Shown here: positions 15,292-22,799 of the stretch, one piece after another
How positions within the stretch are numbered: the stretch's first letter is position 1
Layout: every line of letters begins with the position of its first letter
Origin: a candidate division WWE3 bacterium
Lineage (GTDB): Bacteria > Patescibacteriota > WWE3 > JAUXAW01
Direction: 5' to 3'
Assembly (NCBI GenBank): GCA_030619715.1
Contig: JAUXAW010000006.1
Location: forward strand, 1-37,823
Length of the DNA: 37,823 bases
Translations under genes and position numbers: made by a program
The notes under the pieces: generated by a model
Database searches by the model: none
What the model saw: only the letters and a program-made list of their open reading frames with translations
What the model was told of the DNA's origin: nothing

Positions 15292-15356
15292 ATTTTGGGC
15301 GGAGGAAAGGAAAATAGAACGTTCGTCGAACATTCGAAGCACATACAAATAAAATA

Positions 15357-15365
15357 TGTTAAAAT
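15357..15365 (+). promoter_or_regulatory. Extended -10 box of uppS (leaderless)
   Basis: TGTTAAAAT with 11 nt to the ATG at 15377. The identical TGTTAAAAT precedes rtcB. Confidence 0.6.
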
Positions 15366-15376
15366 CGTTCTCATCG

Positions 15377-16063
15377 ATGACTTTACCTTCTCACATCGCC
15401 ATCATTATGGACGGCAATCGGCGTTGGGCGCGGAAACACGGGAAAACGATTGCTGAAGGTCACCAGGCCGGTGCGGAGGCAACAGCCAAACTTGTTGACT
15501 ATTGCGAAGAATTGGGAGTCAAAACTCTAACCCTTTACACTCTCTCGACCGAAAATTGGAAGAAAAGAACCAAAAAAGAAGTCAAGGGCATTTTTAAACT
15601 CTTGATCCAAATCGTTAAAGAAAAAAAAGACGAGTACGCTAAGCGCGGCATCCGAATGACCGTCCTTGGTGATATTAACGAATTCCCTCAAAAAGTGCGT
15701 AAAGCGCTTAGAGAGATAGCGAAGGTTGTGATCAAAAACGAGACGATGCGGGTTAATCTGGCTCTAAATTATGGCGGAAGGGACGAGATTGTCCAGGCGG
15801 TGCAGAAAATTGTTCAAGAAGGACTCAAACCGGAAGAGGTCAACGAGGAAGTCATCGCCAACCATCTTTATACCAACAGTCAACCCGACCCCGACCTCAT
15901 TATCCGCCCCGGCGGCGAACAGCGTCTCTCCAATTTTTTACTCTGGCAAATGTCCTATTCCGAAATCTATTTTACCGACACCCTCTGGCCCGATTTTACC
16001 CCCAAGGAGCTCGACAAGGCCTTGGCGGAGTACGCAAAAAGGCAACGAAGGTTTGGGAAGTAG
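15377..16063 (+). CDS. uppS: Isoprenyl transferase (undecaprenyl diphosphate synthase)
   Basis: From MTLPSHIAIIMDGNRRWA (Asp12 in the MDGNRRWA signature) the product is 228 residues, the usual size; the track's ATG at 15356 overlaps the -10 box and adds seven atypical residues. TLYTLSTENWKR-like and the C-terminal GGEQRLSNFLLWQ-SYSE segments match cis-prenyltransferases. The usual R(T/S)(G/S)GE is RPGGE here. It makes the C55 lipid carrier for cell-wall and glycan export. The stop TAG is the first TAG of the downstream GTGCTAG/AGCTCTT array. Confidence 0.95.
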   Translation: MTLPSHIAIIMDGNRRWARKHGKTIAEGHQAGAEATAKLVDYCEELGVKTLTLYTLSTENWKKRTKKEVKGIFKLLIQIVKEKKDEYAKRGIRMTVLGDINEFPQKVRKALREIAKVVIKNETMRVNLALNYGGRDEIVQAVQKIVQEGLKPEEVNEEVIANHLYTNSQPDPDLIIRPGGEQRLSNFLLWQMSYSEIYFTDTLWPDFTPKELDKALAEYAKRQRRFGK

Positions 16064-16117
16064 CTCTTTGGCTCTTAGCTAAGTGCTAGGTGCTAGGTGC
16101 TAAGTGCTAGGTGCTGT
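16064..16117. repeat. GTGCTAG heptamer array between convergent uppS and lgt-like genes
   Basis: AGCTCTT words then GTGCTAG, GTGCTAG, GTGCTAA, GTGCTAG, GTGCTGT in exact 7-nt steps. It starts at the uppS stop and overlaps the last codons of the convergent gene, which ends in APST-stop encoded by the repeat. Confidence 0.9.
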
Positions 16118-17149
16118 CAGCTCCTTTTTCTCCTGACAATCTAGACAAAGAGTAATTGAGGGGTCAACTTTGAGACGGGCGGGGTCGATTGGTTTGCCGC
16201 ACTTTTCGCAAGCTCCGTATTTTCCCTTCTTCATCCGCGAAAGTGCTTGCTTGACCTGCGTCGAACGGACTTTAACGGCCTCGCGGATCGCAGCAAACCG
16301 CCGGTGACCAATTTCTTCCTCGGCCTCGGCGACCATCTCCGGGTTAGAGTGCGTCCGTCCCGGCTCGAACAGCGGGTCGTCTTCTTTTAATCTCTGCTGC
16401 TGTCGCTCTAACTTCCGCTTCTCGCGACGCAACTGTTTTTTGAATTTTTCCAAGGGAATCCTCGGAAACTTGATCCTCATCTTAAACTCCTTCAAATCCT
16501 CCCTTAAATCCCTCTTTGAGCCCTCATATACCCACCGCAATCCTACCACGCCCAAGATTAAAAACACAATCGACAAAACCTGATTCAAGTTCACGCCGAG
16601 AAAAAATGTTTTTTCGAGGCGGAAAAATTCGGCGAGGAATCGAACAAGAGAAGTAGTGATAAGATAAACTGCAACTTGAAACCCCACGGCAAACTCTCCC
16701 TTGCGGGTATAATTAAAAAGGATAAAGAGGATTAAAAAGGACAGGGATTCAAGTGGGTAAGTTGGCAACAAGCCGATCGCTTGGCCGAGGACTAAAGCGG
16801 GCACGGCCGTGTCCCAAATTTTTTTCAGGTCCCAATGATTATAATCAGCAAAAATCGAGCCGGTGATAAAACCGCCGACGAGGGCTCCGTACCAAAGCAT
16901 TCCCCCACCCTGCCAAACTTTGAAGAGTTGGAGGAGATTTTGCGTCGTTAGATTCTGTTCAAAAAGAAAATAGAAAACCCGACCGCCAACAATACCACCG
17001 ACGAGAGTGACAAGAACGAAGTCAAACAATGCCTCTTCCTCAAATTTCCTTCTTATCCCTTCGCGCCAGAAGAGATAGGACGAAGTAATAATCGCAATGA
17101 GAAGAAAAATTCCTTGTTTGTAAATTGTTATTGGACCTAAAGTAATCAT
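16100..17149 (-). CDS. Lgt-like membrane protein fused to DksA/TraR-type zinc finger
   Basis: From the ATG at 17149 (MITLGPITIYKQG) the product is 349 residues; the track begins at the TTG before it. Residues ~1-210 have seven hydrophobic segments and the layout of prolipoprotein diacylglyceryl transferase. Key sites are lost: the GGMSFHGGL His region reads GGMLWYGAL, and GRxGNFxNxE reads GQAIGLLPTYP. VRFLAEFFRLEK does match the conserved Arg near the end. A coiled, charged linker (~215-270) leads to a DksA/TraR C4 zinc finger, CEKCGKP ... LCLDCQEKKE. The start overlaps the M16 stop (TGATG). Whether it still transfers lipid is doubtful. Confidence 0.8.
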   Translation of the reverse strand: MITLGPITIYKQGIFLLIAIITSSYLFWREGIRRKFEEEALFDFVLVTLVGGIVGGRVFYFLFEQNLTTQNLLQLFKVWQGGGMLWYGALVGGFITGSIFADYNHWDLKKIWDTAVPALVLGQAIGLLPTYPLESLSFLILFILFNYTRKGEFAVGFQVAVYLITTSLVRFLAEFFRLEKTFFLGVNLNQVLSIVFLILGVVGLRWVYEGSKRDLREDLKEFKMRIKFPRIPLEKFKKQLRREKRKLERQQQRLKEDDPLFEPGRTHSNPEMVAEAEEEIGHRRFAAIREAVKVRSTQVKQALSRMKKGKYGACEKCGKPIDPARLKVDPSITLCLDCQEKKELTAPST

Positions 17150-18423
17150 CAAAGTTTCAAAATCTTTTCAAACTTCCCTTTATCCTTAAATGGCCCGACG
17201 ATTCCTAAATTCAGCCGATCTTCCCGCAAAAGGTCTCGAGCAACGGATTTAATTTCGGTCGCGGAAACCGTCTCGATACGTTGATTATACCCCTCGGGAC
17301 CAATCATTTCCTCCCCAAAGAGCTCTCTAAACCCAAACCAACCACCCAGAGCGTCGCTGGTTTCCACCGAAAGCAGCGTTTTTCCTTTGACATATTCCTT
17401 AGCTTTTCTAAGTTCTTTGCCGCCAACTTTCTCACCAGTCAGTCTAACAAACTCAGCGAAAATGGCCTCAATTGCCTTCTCCGCCCGATCGGTGTCAACC
17501 CCTGCCCGAGCGAACCACAACCCCGTATCAAGACACTCCCAGTTACTCGAACTGACATAGTAGGCCAACCCCAACTCCTCGCGGATTTTGCGGAACAGGC
17601 GGCTGCTCATTCCCTGGCCAAGAATAGTGTTGAGAAGGTCCAGGGCATAACGACGCTCGTCGTACCGATCAAAACTCTTGACCCCCAAACAAAGATGGGT
17701 TTGTTTTGTTTCATCGCTATCCAAATGAATTCGCGGCTTCTTTTGAAACTCCCTAAACGGCTCTGTGGTAGTCCTAGCAAAAGCTTCGCCCTTGACAAAA
17801 TCTTTGTAAAAGGCGGAAACCTGAGAGTTAATCTTTTCAACATCCACATTCCCCGCAGCAACAATAACCATCCTCTCTGGGGAATAATTGTGTTTCACAA
17901 ACTGCAGCATCTGCTGCCGGGTGATGCTACTCACCGTTTTTTTAGTTCCAATGACCCTTCTACCAACCGGCTGGCTGCCCCAGACAAACTCCAAAAAATC
18001 GCGCAAAAGTCTGGCCGGGGGGTTGTCCTGATACATGTTAATCTCTTCGATGACATTCCCCCGCTCAATCTCCAAATCTTTTTTGGGAAACCTCATATTG
18101 AGAGAAATATCCATCACAATATCCAAAATTTTTTCAACCTGAGAGCTGGCTGCCTTGGCCCAGTAATTGGTGTAATCGAAGCTTGTCCACGCATTGGTTA
18201 CGCCACCCAAACCCTCGATTTCTTCGGTAATCTGGTTACGTCGCGGACGGTTTTTAGTTCCCTTAAAAACATTGTGCTCGATAAAGTGGGAGATACCGGC
18301 CAGACGAGGTTTTTCGTGACGCGAGCCAACCCCGACCATCACCATTACCGTCGCCGAGGGAGAATCGGGTTTTGGAACGGCGACGATACGCAGACCATTT
18401 TTGAGAGTAGTTTTTTTATACAT
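17149..18423 (-). CDS. M16-family zinc metalloprotease
   Basis: From MYKKTTLKNGLRIV at 18423 the product is 424 residues; the 17 residues before it in the track cover the promoter. The inverted zinc motif HxxEH is present in ISHFIEHNVFKGT, and GNVIEEINMYQDNPPA holds the third ligand. The C-terminal M16 half follows (HLCLGVKSFDR, LGQGMSSRLFRKIREELGLAYYVSS). The size is that of a single-unit processing peptidase (PqqL/MPP-like, YmxG). It likely degrades or processes small proteins in the cytoplasm. A ribosome site AAAGGAAC precedes the ATG. Confidence 0.95.
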   Translation of the reverse strand: MYKKTTLKNGLRIVAVPKPDSPSATVMVMVGVGSRHEKPRLAGISHFIEHNVFKGTKNRPRRNQITEEIEGLGGVTNAWTSFDYTNYWAKAASSQVEKILDIVMDISLNMRFPKKDLEIERGNVIEEINMYQDNPPARLLRDFLEFVWGSQPVGRRVIGTKKTVSSITRQQMLQFVKHNYSPERMVIVAAGNVDVEKINSQVSAFYKDFVKGEAFARTTTEPFREFQKKPRIHLDSDETKQTHLCLGVKSFDRYDERRYALDLLNTILGQGMSSRLFRKIREELGLAYYVSSSNWECLDTGLWFARAGVDTDRAEKAIEAIFAEFVRLTGEKVGGKELRKAKEYVKGKTLLSVETSDALGGWFGFRELFGEEMIGPEGYNQRIETVSATEIKSVARDLLREDRLNLGIVGPFKDKGKFEKILKL

Positions 18424-18424
18424 A

Positions 18425-18474
18425 TTGTGAGTTCCTTTACGAAAAAGTATAATGGTAACCAACTGCCAATGCAA
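18425..18474. promoter_or_regulatory. Overlapping divergent promoters (M16 / four-helix gene)
   Basis: Minus: TTGCAT (18469-18474)-17-TATACT (18446-18451). Plus: TTGTGA (18425-18430)-17-TATAAT (18448-18453). The two -10 boxes share 18448-18451 and the minus -35 is the start codon region of the plus gene, so the two RNA polymerases cannot bind at once. Confidence 0.7.
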
Positions 18475-19092
18475 GGTTACAAAAATCTCCTCAGTTATAA
18501 ACTATCCAAGATAGCATTCGACTTGACCTGGGAGTTGGTTCCAATCATTTACCCCGCTCCGGAAGACAGTCGTCAGCGAAGCCAACTTAAGCAGGCAGCA
18601 CGGTCTTTAAAGCAGAATAACGTTGAGGGCTCCGAGGAGCGAAGCCTTTCCAGCAAACTGAAACTTTGGGATGTAGCTCGGGCTTCCGGCGGTGAACTAA
18701 TTGAGGATTGCGAAGACTTTATGAGGCAAAACAACATCCCCCGCTGGAATAAGGACGATCCGCGCTTGATGAGGCTGCGCGCAGAGCTGGAGGGATATCG
18801 TCCTCGCTCTATTTCCTCTAGTACTTCTGGTACTCCTGGTACTCCTCCCGCCAAGATAACGGTGGCCAGTGTTCTGCAAGTGCTCAGAGGAACAAGAAGT
18901 ACCAGAGGTACAAGGGGCGTCAGACTAACGAGAGAAGAACTAGAGATAGTCTTGAATTACCTCCTGGACGTACTGATTCGCTGCGGATATTTGCTGGACA
19001 GGCAGATAGACGCCGTCGAGAAGAAACACCAAACTGAAGGTGGTTATCGAGAGAAGCTTTACAGAAGACGCAAACAGTATCGTGGTTACTGA
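18469..19092 (+). CDS. Four-helix-bundle protein with suffix domain
   Basis: The track's 603-residue ORF is mostly a shadow of the M16 gene; the real gene starts at ATG 18469 (MQGYKNLLSYKLSKIAFDL), 207 residues. Residues ~1-115 have the pattern of 23S-intervening-sequence-like four-helix proteins, including QLKQAARSLKQNNVEGSEE, and continue with DVARASGGELIEDCEDFMRQ, the suffix-domain variant. The middle holds two runs encoded by AGTACC repeats (SSSTSGTPGTPP and RGTRSTRGTRGV). Function is unknown; the family often sits in variable loci. TATAAT 15 nt upstream. Confidence 0.8.
   Translation: MQGYKNLLSYKLSKIAFDLTWELVPIIYPAPEDSRQRSQLKQAARSLKQNNVEGSEERSLSSKLKLWDVARASGGELIEDCEDFMRQNNIPRWNKDDPRLMRLRAELEGYRPRSISSSTSGTPGTPPAKITVASVLQVLRGTRSTRGTRGVRLTREELEIVLNYLLDVLIRCGYLLDRQIDAVEKKHQTEGGYREKLYRRRKQYRGY
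18816..18930. repeat. GGTACC-type 9-nt repeats within the four-helix gene
   Basis: AGTACTTCT-GGTACTCCT-GGTACTCCT (about 18820-18846) and, inverted, AGAAGT-ACCAGAGGT-ACAAGGGGC (18894-18921). The two runs are roughly inverse complements and would pair in RNA. A 9-nt period keeps the frame. Confidence 0.8.
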
Positions 19093-19111
19093 AATCTGTT
19101 AAAATCAAGGT

Positions 19112-20530
19112 ATGGATATTAAACTGAAAAAAATTGGAGTTAATAAATATCAACTGGAAAAAGTTCCGGGAATGAGGGCCGAGGCGGTGATCTACGTCAA
19201 GCCTTCGATGCTCGATCAGATTAGAAAAGACCGCTCGCTGATGCAGTTGGCCGAGGCGGCAATGCTTCCCAGGGTTGTCTCTCCTCTAGTGGGGATGCCG
19301 GACATTCACGAGGGCTTTGGTTTGCCCATCGGCGGCGTAATGGCCACCACCGGTCTGATCTCCGCCGGGGCGGTCGGGATGGACATCAACTGTGGCGTCC
19401 GCCTGGTGGCGACTAATTTGGAACACGATCCCAAGGTCTTCACAACCGAAAATTTGAGAACTCTAGTCAGAAAAATTGAACGGGTGATCCCCGTTGGGGT
19501 CGGGAGTCAGCGAAAAAAGCTTCCGGCAAAAATTACTCTTAGGGATGTGGTTCTGGGCGGGGCGGAGTTTGTCGTTAGGGCCGGTTACGGAAAATTGTCC
19601 GACCTTGAATCAATCGAAGAGGGAGGAAAACTTGAAGGCGCTCGCTTTGAAGCTCTGACTCCCAAGGCAACCAAAAGAGCTCGGTTCCAAGTTGGCACGC
19701 TGGGTTCGGGAAATCATTTCATCGAAATCCAGAGAGTAGCCAAGGTCTTCGACCCACTGATAGCCAAAGTTTTCGGGCTGCGAGAAAATCAAATCTGTTT
19801 GATGATTCACTGCGGCTCAAGGGCTTTGGGTCACCAAACCTGCACCGATTACAGCGAGATTCTTTGGCGAGCACGGGATAAATACAAAATTGAGGTCCCA
19901 CGAAAGGGTCTGGCGGCTCTGCCGATCGAAACTTCTGAAGGTCAGGACTACTTTGCCGCCATGGTTGCCAGCGTCAACTTCGCCTTCGCCAACCGCCAAC
20001 TAATTATGTTCGACTTGGAGCGACTGCTGGTACATTTCTTTGGCCCCCAGACCCGGTTTAATCTTGTCTATGACATCGCCCATAATATAGCGAAGTGGGA
20101 ACCCTTCGACTCCGCTCAGGGTAAAGAGCTTTTAATTCACCGCAAAGGGGCGACGCGAGCGTTACCGGCAGGACATCCTAAAAATCCACAGAAGTATATG
20201 ACAACGGGACATCCGGCCCTGGTTCCCGGCAGCATGGGGACGCCTTCTTATGTTTTGGTCGGACTGGACAAAGCCCGCGAAACTTTTTATTCCGTCAATC
20301 ACGGGGCCGGTCGGACGATGAGCCGCAAGCAGGCCCGAAGAACCATACAGCAAAAAGAGTTTGTCCAGAAAATGGGTGCGATTGTCTACAATCTACCCTT
20401 TAGAAAAATTGCCGACGAGGCCCCCCAGGCCTACAAAGACATTAATGCCGTCGTCGAGACTCTGGTCGAGGCCGGCCTAACGAAAAAAGTTGTCAAGCTA
20501 GAACCTCTGGCAGTAGTTAAGGGTGATTAG
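19112..20530 (+). CDS. rtcB: RNA-splicing ligase RtcB
   Basis: Product of 472 residues. Family motifs: MPDIHEGFGLPIGGV, GMDINCGVRL (Asp/Cys metal ligands), GSGNHFIEIQ, HCGSRALGHQ, HNIAKWE, HRKGATRALPAG, PGSMGTPSYVL and NHGAGRTMSR (GMP-attaching His). It joins 2',3'-cyclic phosphate and 5'-OH RNA ends. A short foreign stretch, EPFDSAQGKE (~330-339), sits in the loop between HNIAKW and LLIHRKGATR and is encoded by a repeat. The transcript is probably leaderless: TGTTAAAAT ends 6 nt before the ATG. Confidence 0.97.
   Translation: MDIKLKKIGVNKYQLEKVPGMRAEAVIYVKPSMLDQIRKDRSLMQLAEAAMLPRVVSPLVGMPDIHEGFGLPIGGVMATTGLISAGAVGMDINCGVRLVATNLEHDPKVFTTENLRTLVRKIERVIPVGVGSQRKKLPAKITLRDVVLGGAEFVVRAGYGKLSDLESIEEGGKLEGARFEALTPKATKRARFQVGTLGSGNHFIEIQRVAKVFDPLIAKVFGLRENQICLMIHCGSRALGHQTCTDYSEILWRARDKYKIEVPRKGLAALPIETSEGQDYFAAMVASVNFAFANRQLIMFDLERLLVHFFGPQTRFNLVYDIAHNIAKWEPFDSAQGKELLIHRKGATRALPAGHPKNPQKYMTTGHPALVPGSMGTPSYVLVGLDKARETFYSVNHGAGRTMSRKQARRTIQQKEFVQKMGAIVYNLPFRKIADEAPQAYKDINAVVETLVEAGLTKKVVKLEPLAVVKGD
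20100..20122. repeat. ACCCTTCGACTCCGCTCAGGGT element inserted in rtcB
   Basis: The short element with ACCC/GGGT ends is in frame and adds PFDSAQG to a surface loop of RtcB. From memory, the same CTTCGACTCCGCTCAGGG word is a widespread environmental repeat. Confidence 0.75.
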
Positions 20531-20547
20531 AAGAGAGCCTGCACCGA

Positions 20548-20562
20548 CCCGCCAGAGGCGGG
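20548..20562. repeat. CCCGCC-AGA-GGCGGG mini-hairpin
   Basis: Perfect 6-bp arms around AGA between rtcB and the tRNA gene. It shares its CC-AGA-GG core with 371-385 and 3809-3821. Confidence 0.8.
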
Positions 20563-20566
20563 GAGG

Positions 20567-20653
20567 TGGTGGGCAAGGAGAGAATCGAACTCTCATGGTG
20601 TCACCACCACACGATTTTGAGTCGTGCGCGTCTGCCAATTCCGCCACTTGCCC
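20567..20653 (-). tRNA. tRNA-Leu (anticodon CAA)
   Basis: Minus strand GGGCAAGTGGCGG (acceptor plus D-arm start), D-loop with TTGGCAGACGCG, anticodon arm CACGA-CTCAAAA-TCGTG, a long class II variable arm (TGGTGGTGACACCA), T-arm GAGAGTTCGATTCTC and CTTGCCC acceptor. Discriminator A and an encoded CCA (20569-20567) follow. It decodes UUG. It lies between the convergent rtcB and dnaB genes, with a CCCGCC hairpin just beyond its 3' end. Confidence 0.97.
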
Positions 20654-20706
20654 TCAAATATCAGAGCCAATTATACCAAAAAACAGCTTGATTTGCAAAA
20701 AGGGTA

Positions 20707-22017
20707 TTACCCACCCCGCACCGTTTCCGCCTCATAAAACTTCGTTCTTTCCCCCCGAAAATACAGATCAATTTCGCCGGTGGGGCCGTTGCGGTGCTTG
20801 GAGATCAGAAGTTTAATTTCCGAACGGTTTTCCGGATCGGGACGATACAAAAACATCACCACATCCGCCTCTTGTTCAATCGAGCCGCTCTCGCGAAGAT
20901 CGGAAAGTTGGGGAATTCGCGAGGTGCGGGATTCGATTGCCCGCGAAAGCTGAGCGCAGGCAAGAACCGGGACCTTAAGTTCACGAGCCATGTTTTTGAG
21001 GGCCTGAGAAATTTCGGATACTTCTTGTACTCGATTTTCAAGGCCTCGTCCGTGAAGCAATTGCAAGTAATCAACGATGAAAAGTTTGACCCCGTGCTCC
21101 ATCTGCAGCCGCCGCGCCTTGGTCCGCATCCCCAAAATATTCAAGCCGGGAGTGTCGTCAACAAAAATCGGTGCCTCGGCTAACTCCCCCATTGCCTCAC
21201 CAATGCGGGCAAAATCCTCCTCCTCGAGGTTGCCAGTAGTAATCCGCCAGGCATCAACATCAGCCTGGGCCGACAGCATCCGGTCGACCAGCTGCTCGCG
21301 GCTCATCTCCAGAGAAAAAACGCCGACGGGAGTTTTTTGCGCGACGGCGGCATATTGGGCAATATTGGCGGCCATTGAACTTTTTCCGATGCTAGGCCTG
21401 GCCGCCAGAATGATTAAATTCGACTCCTGCAGACCGGACAACTTGCGGTCCAAAGTTTTAAAGCCGGTCGAAACACCGCGCAGACCCTCACCTTTTTTGT
21501 GGAGCTCATCGAGACGGTCAAAGGAGACCTCCAACGTTTGCTTGATCGGAACAAAATATTCGCGCAAAAAATCCTGAGAAACCTTAAAAAGGGTCCGCTC
21601 AGCTTTGTCGATCAGCTCCGCGCACTCAGTTCCCTCCTCGTAGCCCATCTCCGCAATCCGCGAGGCCGAGGCGATTAGCTCACGCTTGACAAAATTATCC
21701 TTGACGATACGCCCGTAATACTCAATGTTCGCCGCCGTCGGCACCGAGGCCGCCAGCTCCGAAAGATATCCCACTCCCCCCACCTTACTTAAAAGCTTCT
21801 TTTTCTTGAGTTCGTCGGGAACGGTGACCATATCCGCCGGTTCGCGCTTTTCGTACAACGAAAGAATCGCGGCATAAACCTGGCCGTGGGCGTCTTTGTA
21901 AAACTGTTCGGGACGCAAAAACTCCGCCACCTGGACAATGGCGTCTTTGTCAATGAGCAGAGCACCCAACACTGATCTTTCTGCTTCTAAATTCTGAGGA
22001 GGCAAACGTTCAGGCAT
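20707..22017 (-). CDS. dnaB: Replicative DNA helicase DnaB
   Basis: Product of 436 residues. An N-terminal DnaB-type helical domain (PPQNLEAERSVLGALLID) and linker precede the RecA-like motor with GFKTLDRKLSGLQESNLIILAARPSIGKSS (Walker A), GVFSLEMS, LFIVDYLQLL (Walker B) and the C-terminal LSDLRESGSIEQEADVVMFLYR. Length is standard and no intein is present. It unwinds the fork as a hexamer. The start lies 4 nt after the MBL gene stop, so the two form an operon. Confidence 0.98.
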   Translation of the reverse strand: MPERLPPQNLEAERSVLGALLIDKDAIVQVAEFLRPEQFYKDAHGQVYAAILSLYEKREPADMVTVPDELKKKKLLSKVGGVGYLSELAASVPTAANIEYYGRIVKDNFVKRELIASASRIAEMGYEEGTECAELIDKAERTLFKVSQDFLREYFVPIKQTLEVSFDRLDELHKKGEGLRGVSTGFKTLDRKLSGLQESNLIILAARPSIGKSSMAANIAQYAAVAQKTPVGVFSLEMSREQLVDRMLSAQADVDAWRITTGNLEEEDFARIGEAMGELAEAPIFVDDTPGLNILGMRTKARRLQMEHGVKLFIVDYLQLLHGRGLENRVQEVSEISQALKNMARELKVPVLACAQLSRAIESRTSRIPQLSDLRESGSIEQEADVVMFLYRPDPENRSEIKLLISKHRNGPTGEIDLYFRGERTKFYEAETVRGG

Positions 22018-22021
22018 GTCT

Positions 22022-22672
22022 TTACTTGGTTCTTTCTAAAACCACAACTTCTGTGTCTTCGGGCAAATTGCTTTTGGTGATTTTAAGCTTTTTCTCGCGC
22101 CGCACATTTTCTTCGCCCATTTGCTCTAAAAATTTCTCAACGGGATCTAGTTTTTTGGAAAGACCGGTCAGTTCAGGAATTTGGTAGTGCATCGGGACGA
22201 CTATTTTCGGCTCCAACTGGGCAACAACCTCGGCGGCGGTCTCGGCGTTGATCGTATAGATCCCACCGACGGGAACCATCAAAATATCAACCGCATTCAG
22301 CTCCTCCACCTGATCGTGTTCCAGCTTGTGACCAAGATCGCCCAGATGAACCAGGGAAAGATCGTCCATCTCGATCAGATAGAGCACAATCCTCCCACGT
22401 TCAGCACCTTTTTTGTTGTCATGGAAAGCCTTGATACCAAAGACGCGAACGCCCTTGACCTCATACTCCCCCGGTCCAGAGATAACAAACGGCTCACCCT
22501 TAACTCCCTTAACAAAGTTGTGGTCGGTGTGCTCGTGCGAAACGGTCACAATGTCCGCCTCGACTTTGGGAAACTCAAACCCAGTTTCTTTCGGATCAAA
22601 AGGATCGGTCACAACCGTGACATCCTTGCCCTTGATTTTAAAACTCGAATGCCCCAAAAACGAAATTTCCAT
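22022..22672 (-). CDS. MBL-fold metal-dependent hydrolase (UPF0173-like)
   Basis: The true start is ATG 22672 (MEISFLGHSSFKIKGKDVTV), 216 residues; the 73 residues before it in the track cover the promoter. GHSSF, VTVSHEHTDHN (the metal site), GPGEYEVKGV, LVHLGDLGH and VVPMHY are the marks of the UPF0173/UlaG-like MBL branch. The substrate is unknown. TTGTCA-17-TATCAT with the -10 only 6 nt before the ATG predicts a leaderless message. Confidence 0.9.
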   Translation of the reverse strand: MEISFLGHSSFKIKGKDVTVVTDPFDPKETGFEFPKVEADIVTVSHEHTDHNFVKGVKGEPFVISGPGEYEVKGVRVFGIKAFHDNKKGAERGRIVLYLIEMDDLSLVHLGDLGHKLEHDQVEELNAVDILMVPVGGIYTINAETAAEVVAQLEPKIVVPMHYQIPELTGLSKKLDPVEKFLEQMGEENVRREKKLKITKSNLPEDTEVVVLERTK

Positions 22673-22678
22673 AGTTCG

Positions 22679-22707
22679 ATGATAACAAAATAATGAGAGG
22701 TTGACAA
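22679..22707 (-). promoter_or_regulatory. Promoter of the MBL-dnaB operon
   Basis: TTGTCA (22702-22707), 17-nt spacer, TATCAT (22679-22684) with an upstream TG, on the minus strand; 6 nt to the ATG. Confidence 0.75.
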
Positions 22708-22740
22708 GAGGGAAAACGGCTGGCGCCGACCAATAGAATA

Positions 22741-22749
22741 TGTTATAGT
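22741..22749 (+). promoter_or_regulatory. Extended -10 promoter of the 22800 gene
   Basis: TGTTATAGT, that is TATAGT at 22744-22749 with an upstream TG; no good -35. It gives a ~45-nt leader. Confidence 0.55.
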
Positions 22750-22799
22750 TAACAAGACCGTTAGGAGGGGTAATAACCGCCAAAAGAAAGGGAGGGAAA

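Noticed and set aside
15160-15456. 98-residue plus-strand ORF after the PIN gene
   Set aside because: Runs across the orphan promoter and uppS start, has low-complexity composition and ends inside uppS in another frame.
16064-16117. CRISPR array
   Set aside because: The 7-nt units are contiguous without spacers and no cas genes are present; the same holds for the 4321, 27715 and 32158 arrays.
17281-19092. 603-residue plus-strand ORF
   Set aside because: Its first 390 codons are the antisense of the M16 protease gene; only the part from 18469 reads as a real protein.
20707-22017. Intein in dnaB
   Set aside because: The 436-residue protein is uninterrupted across the P-loop and Walker B.
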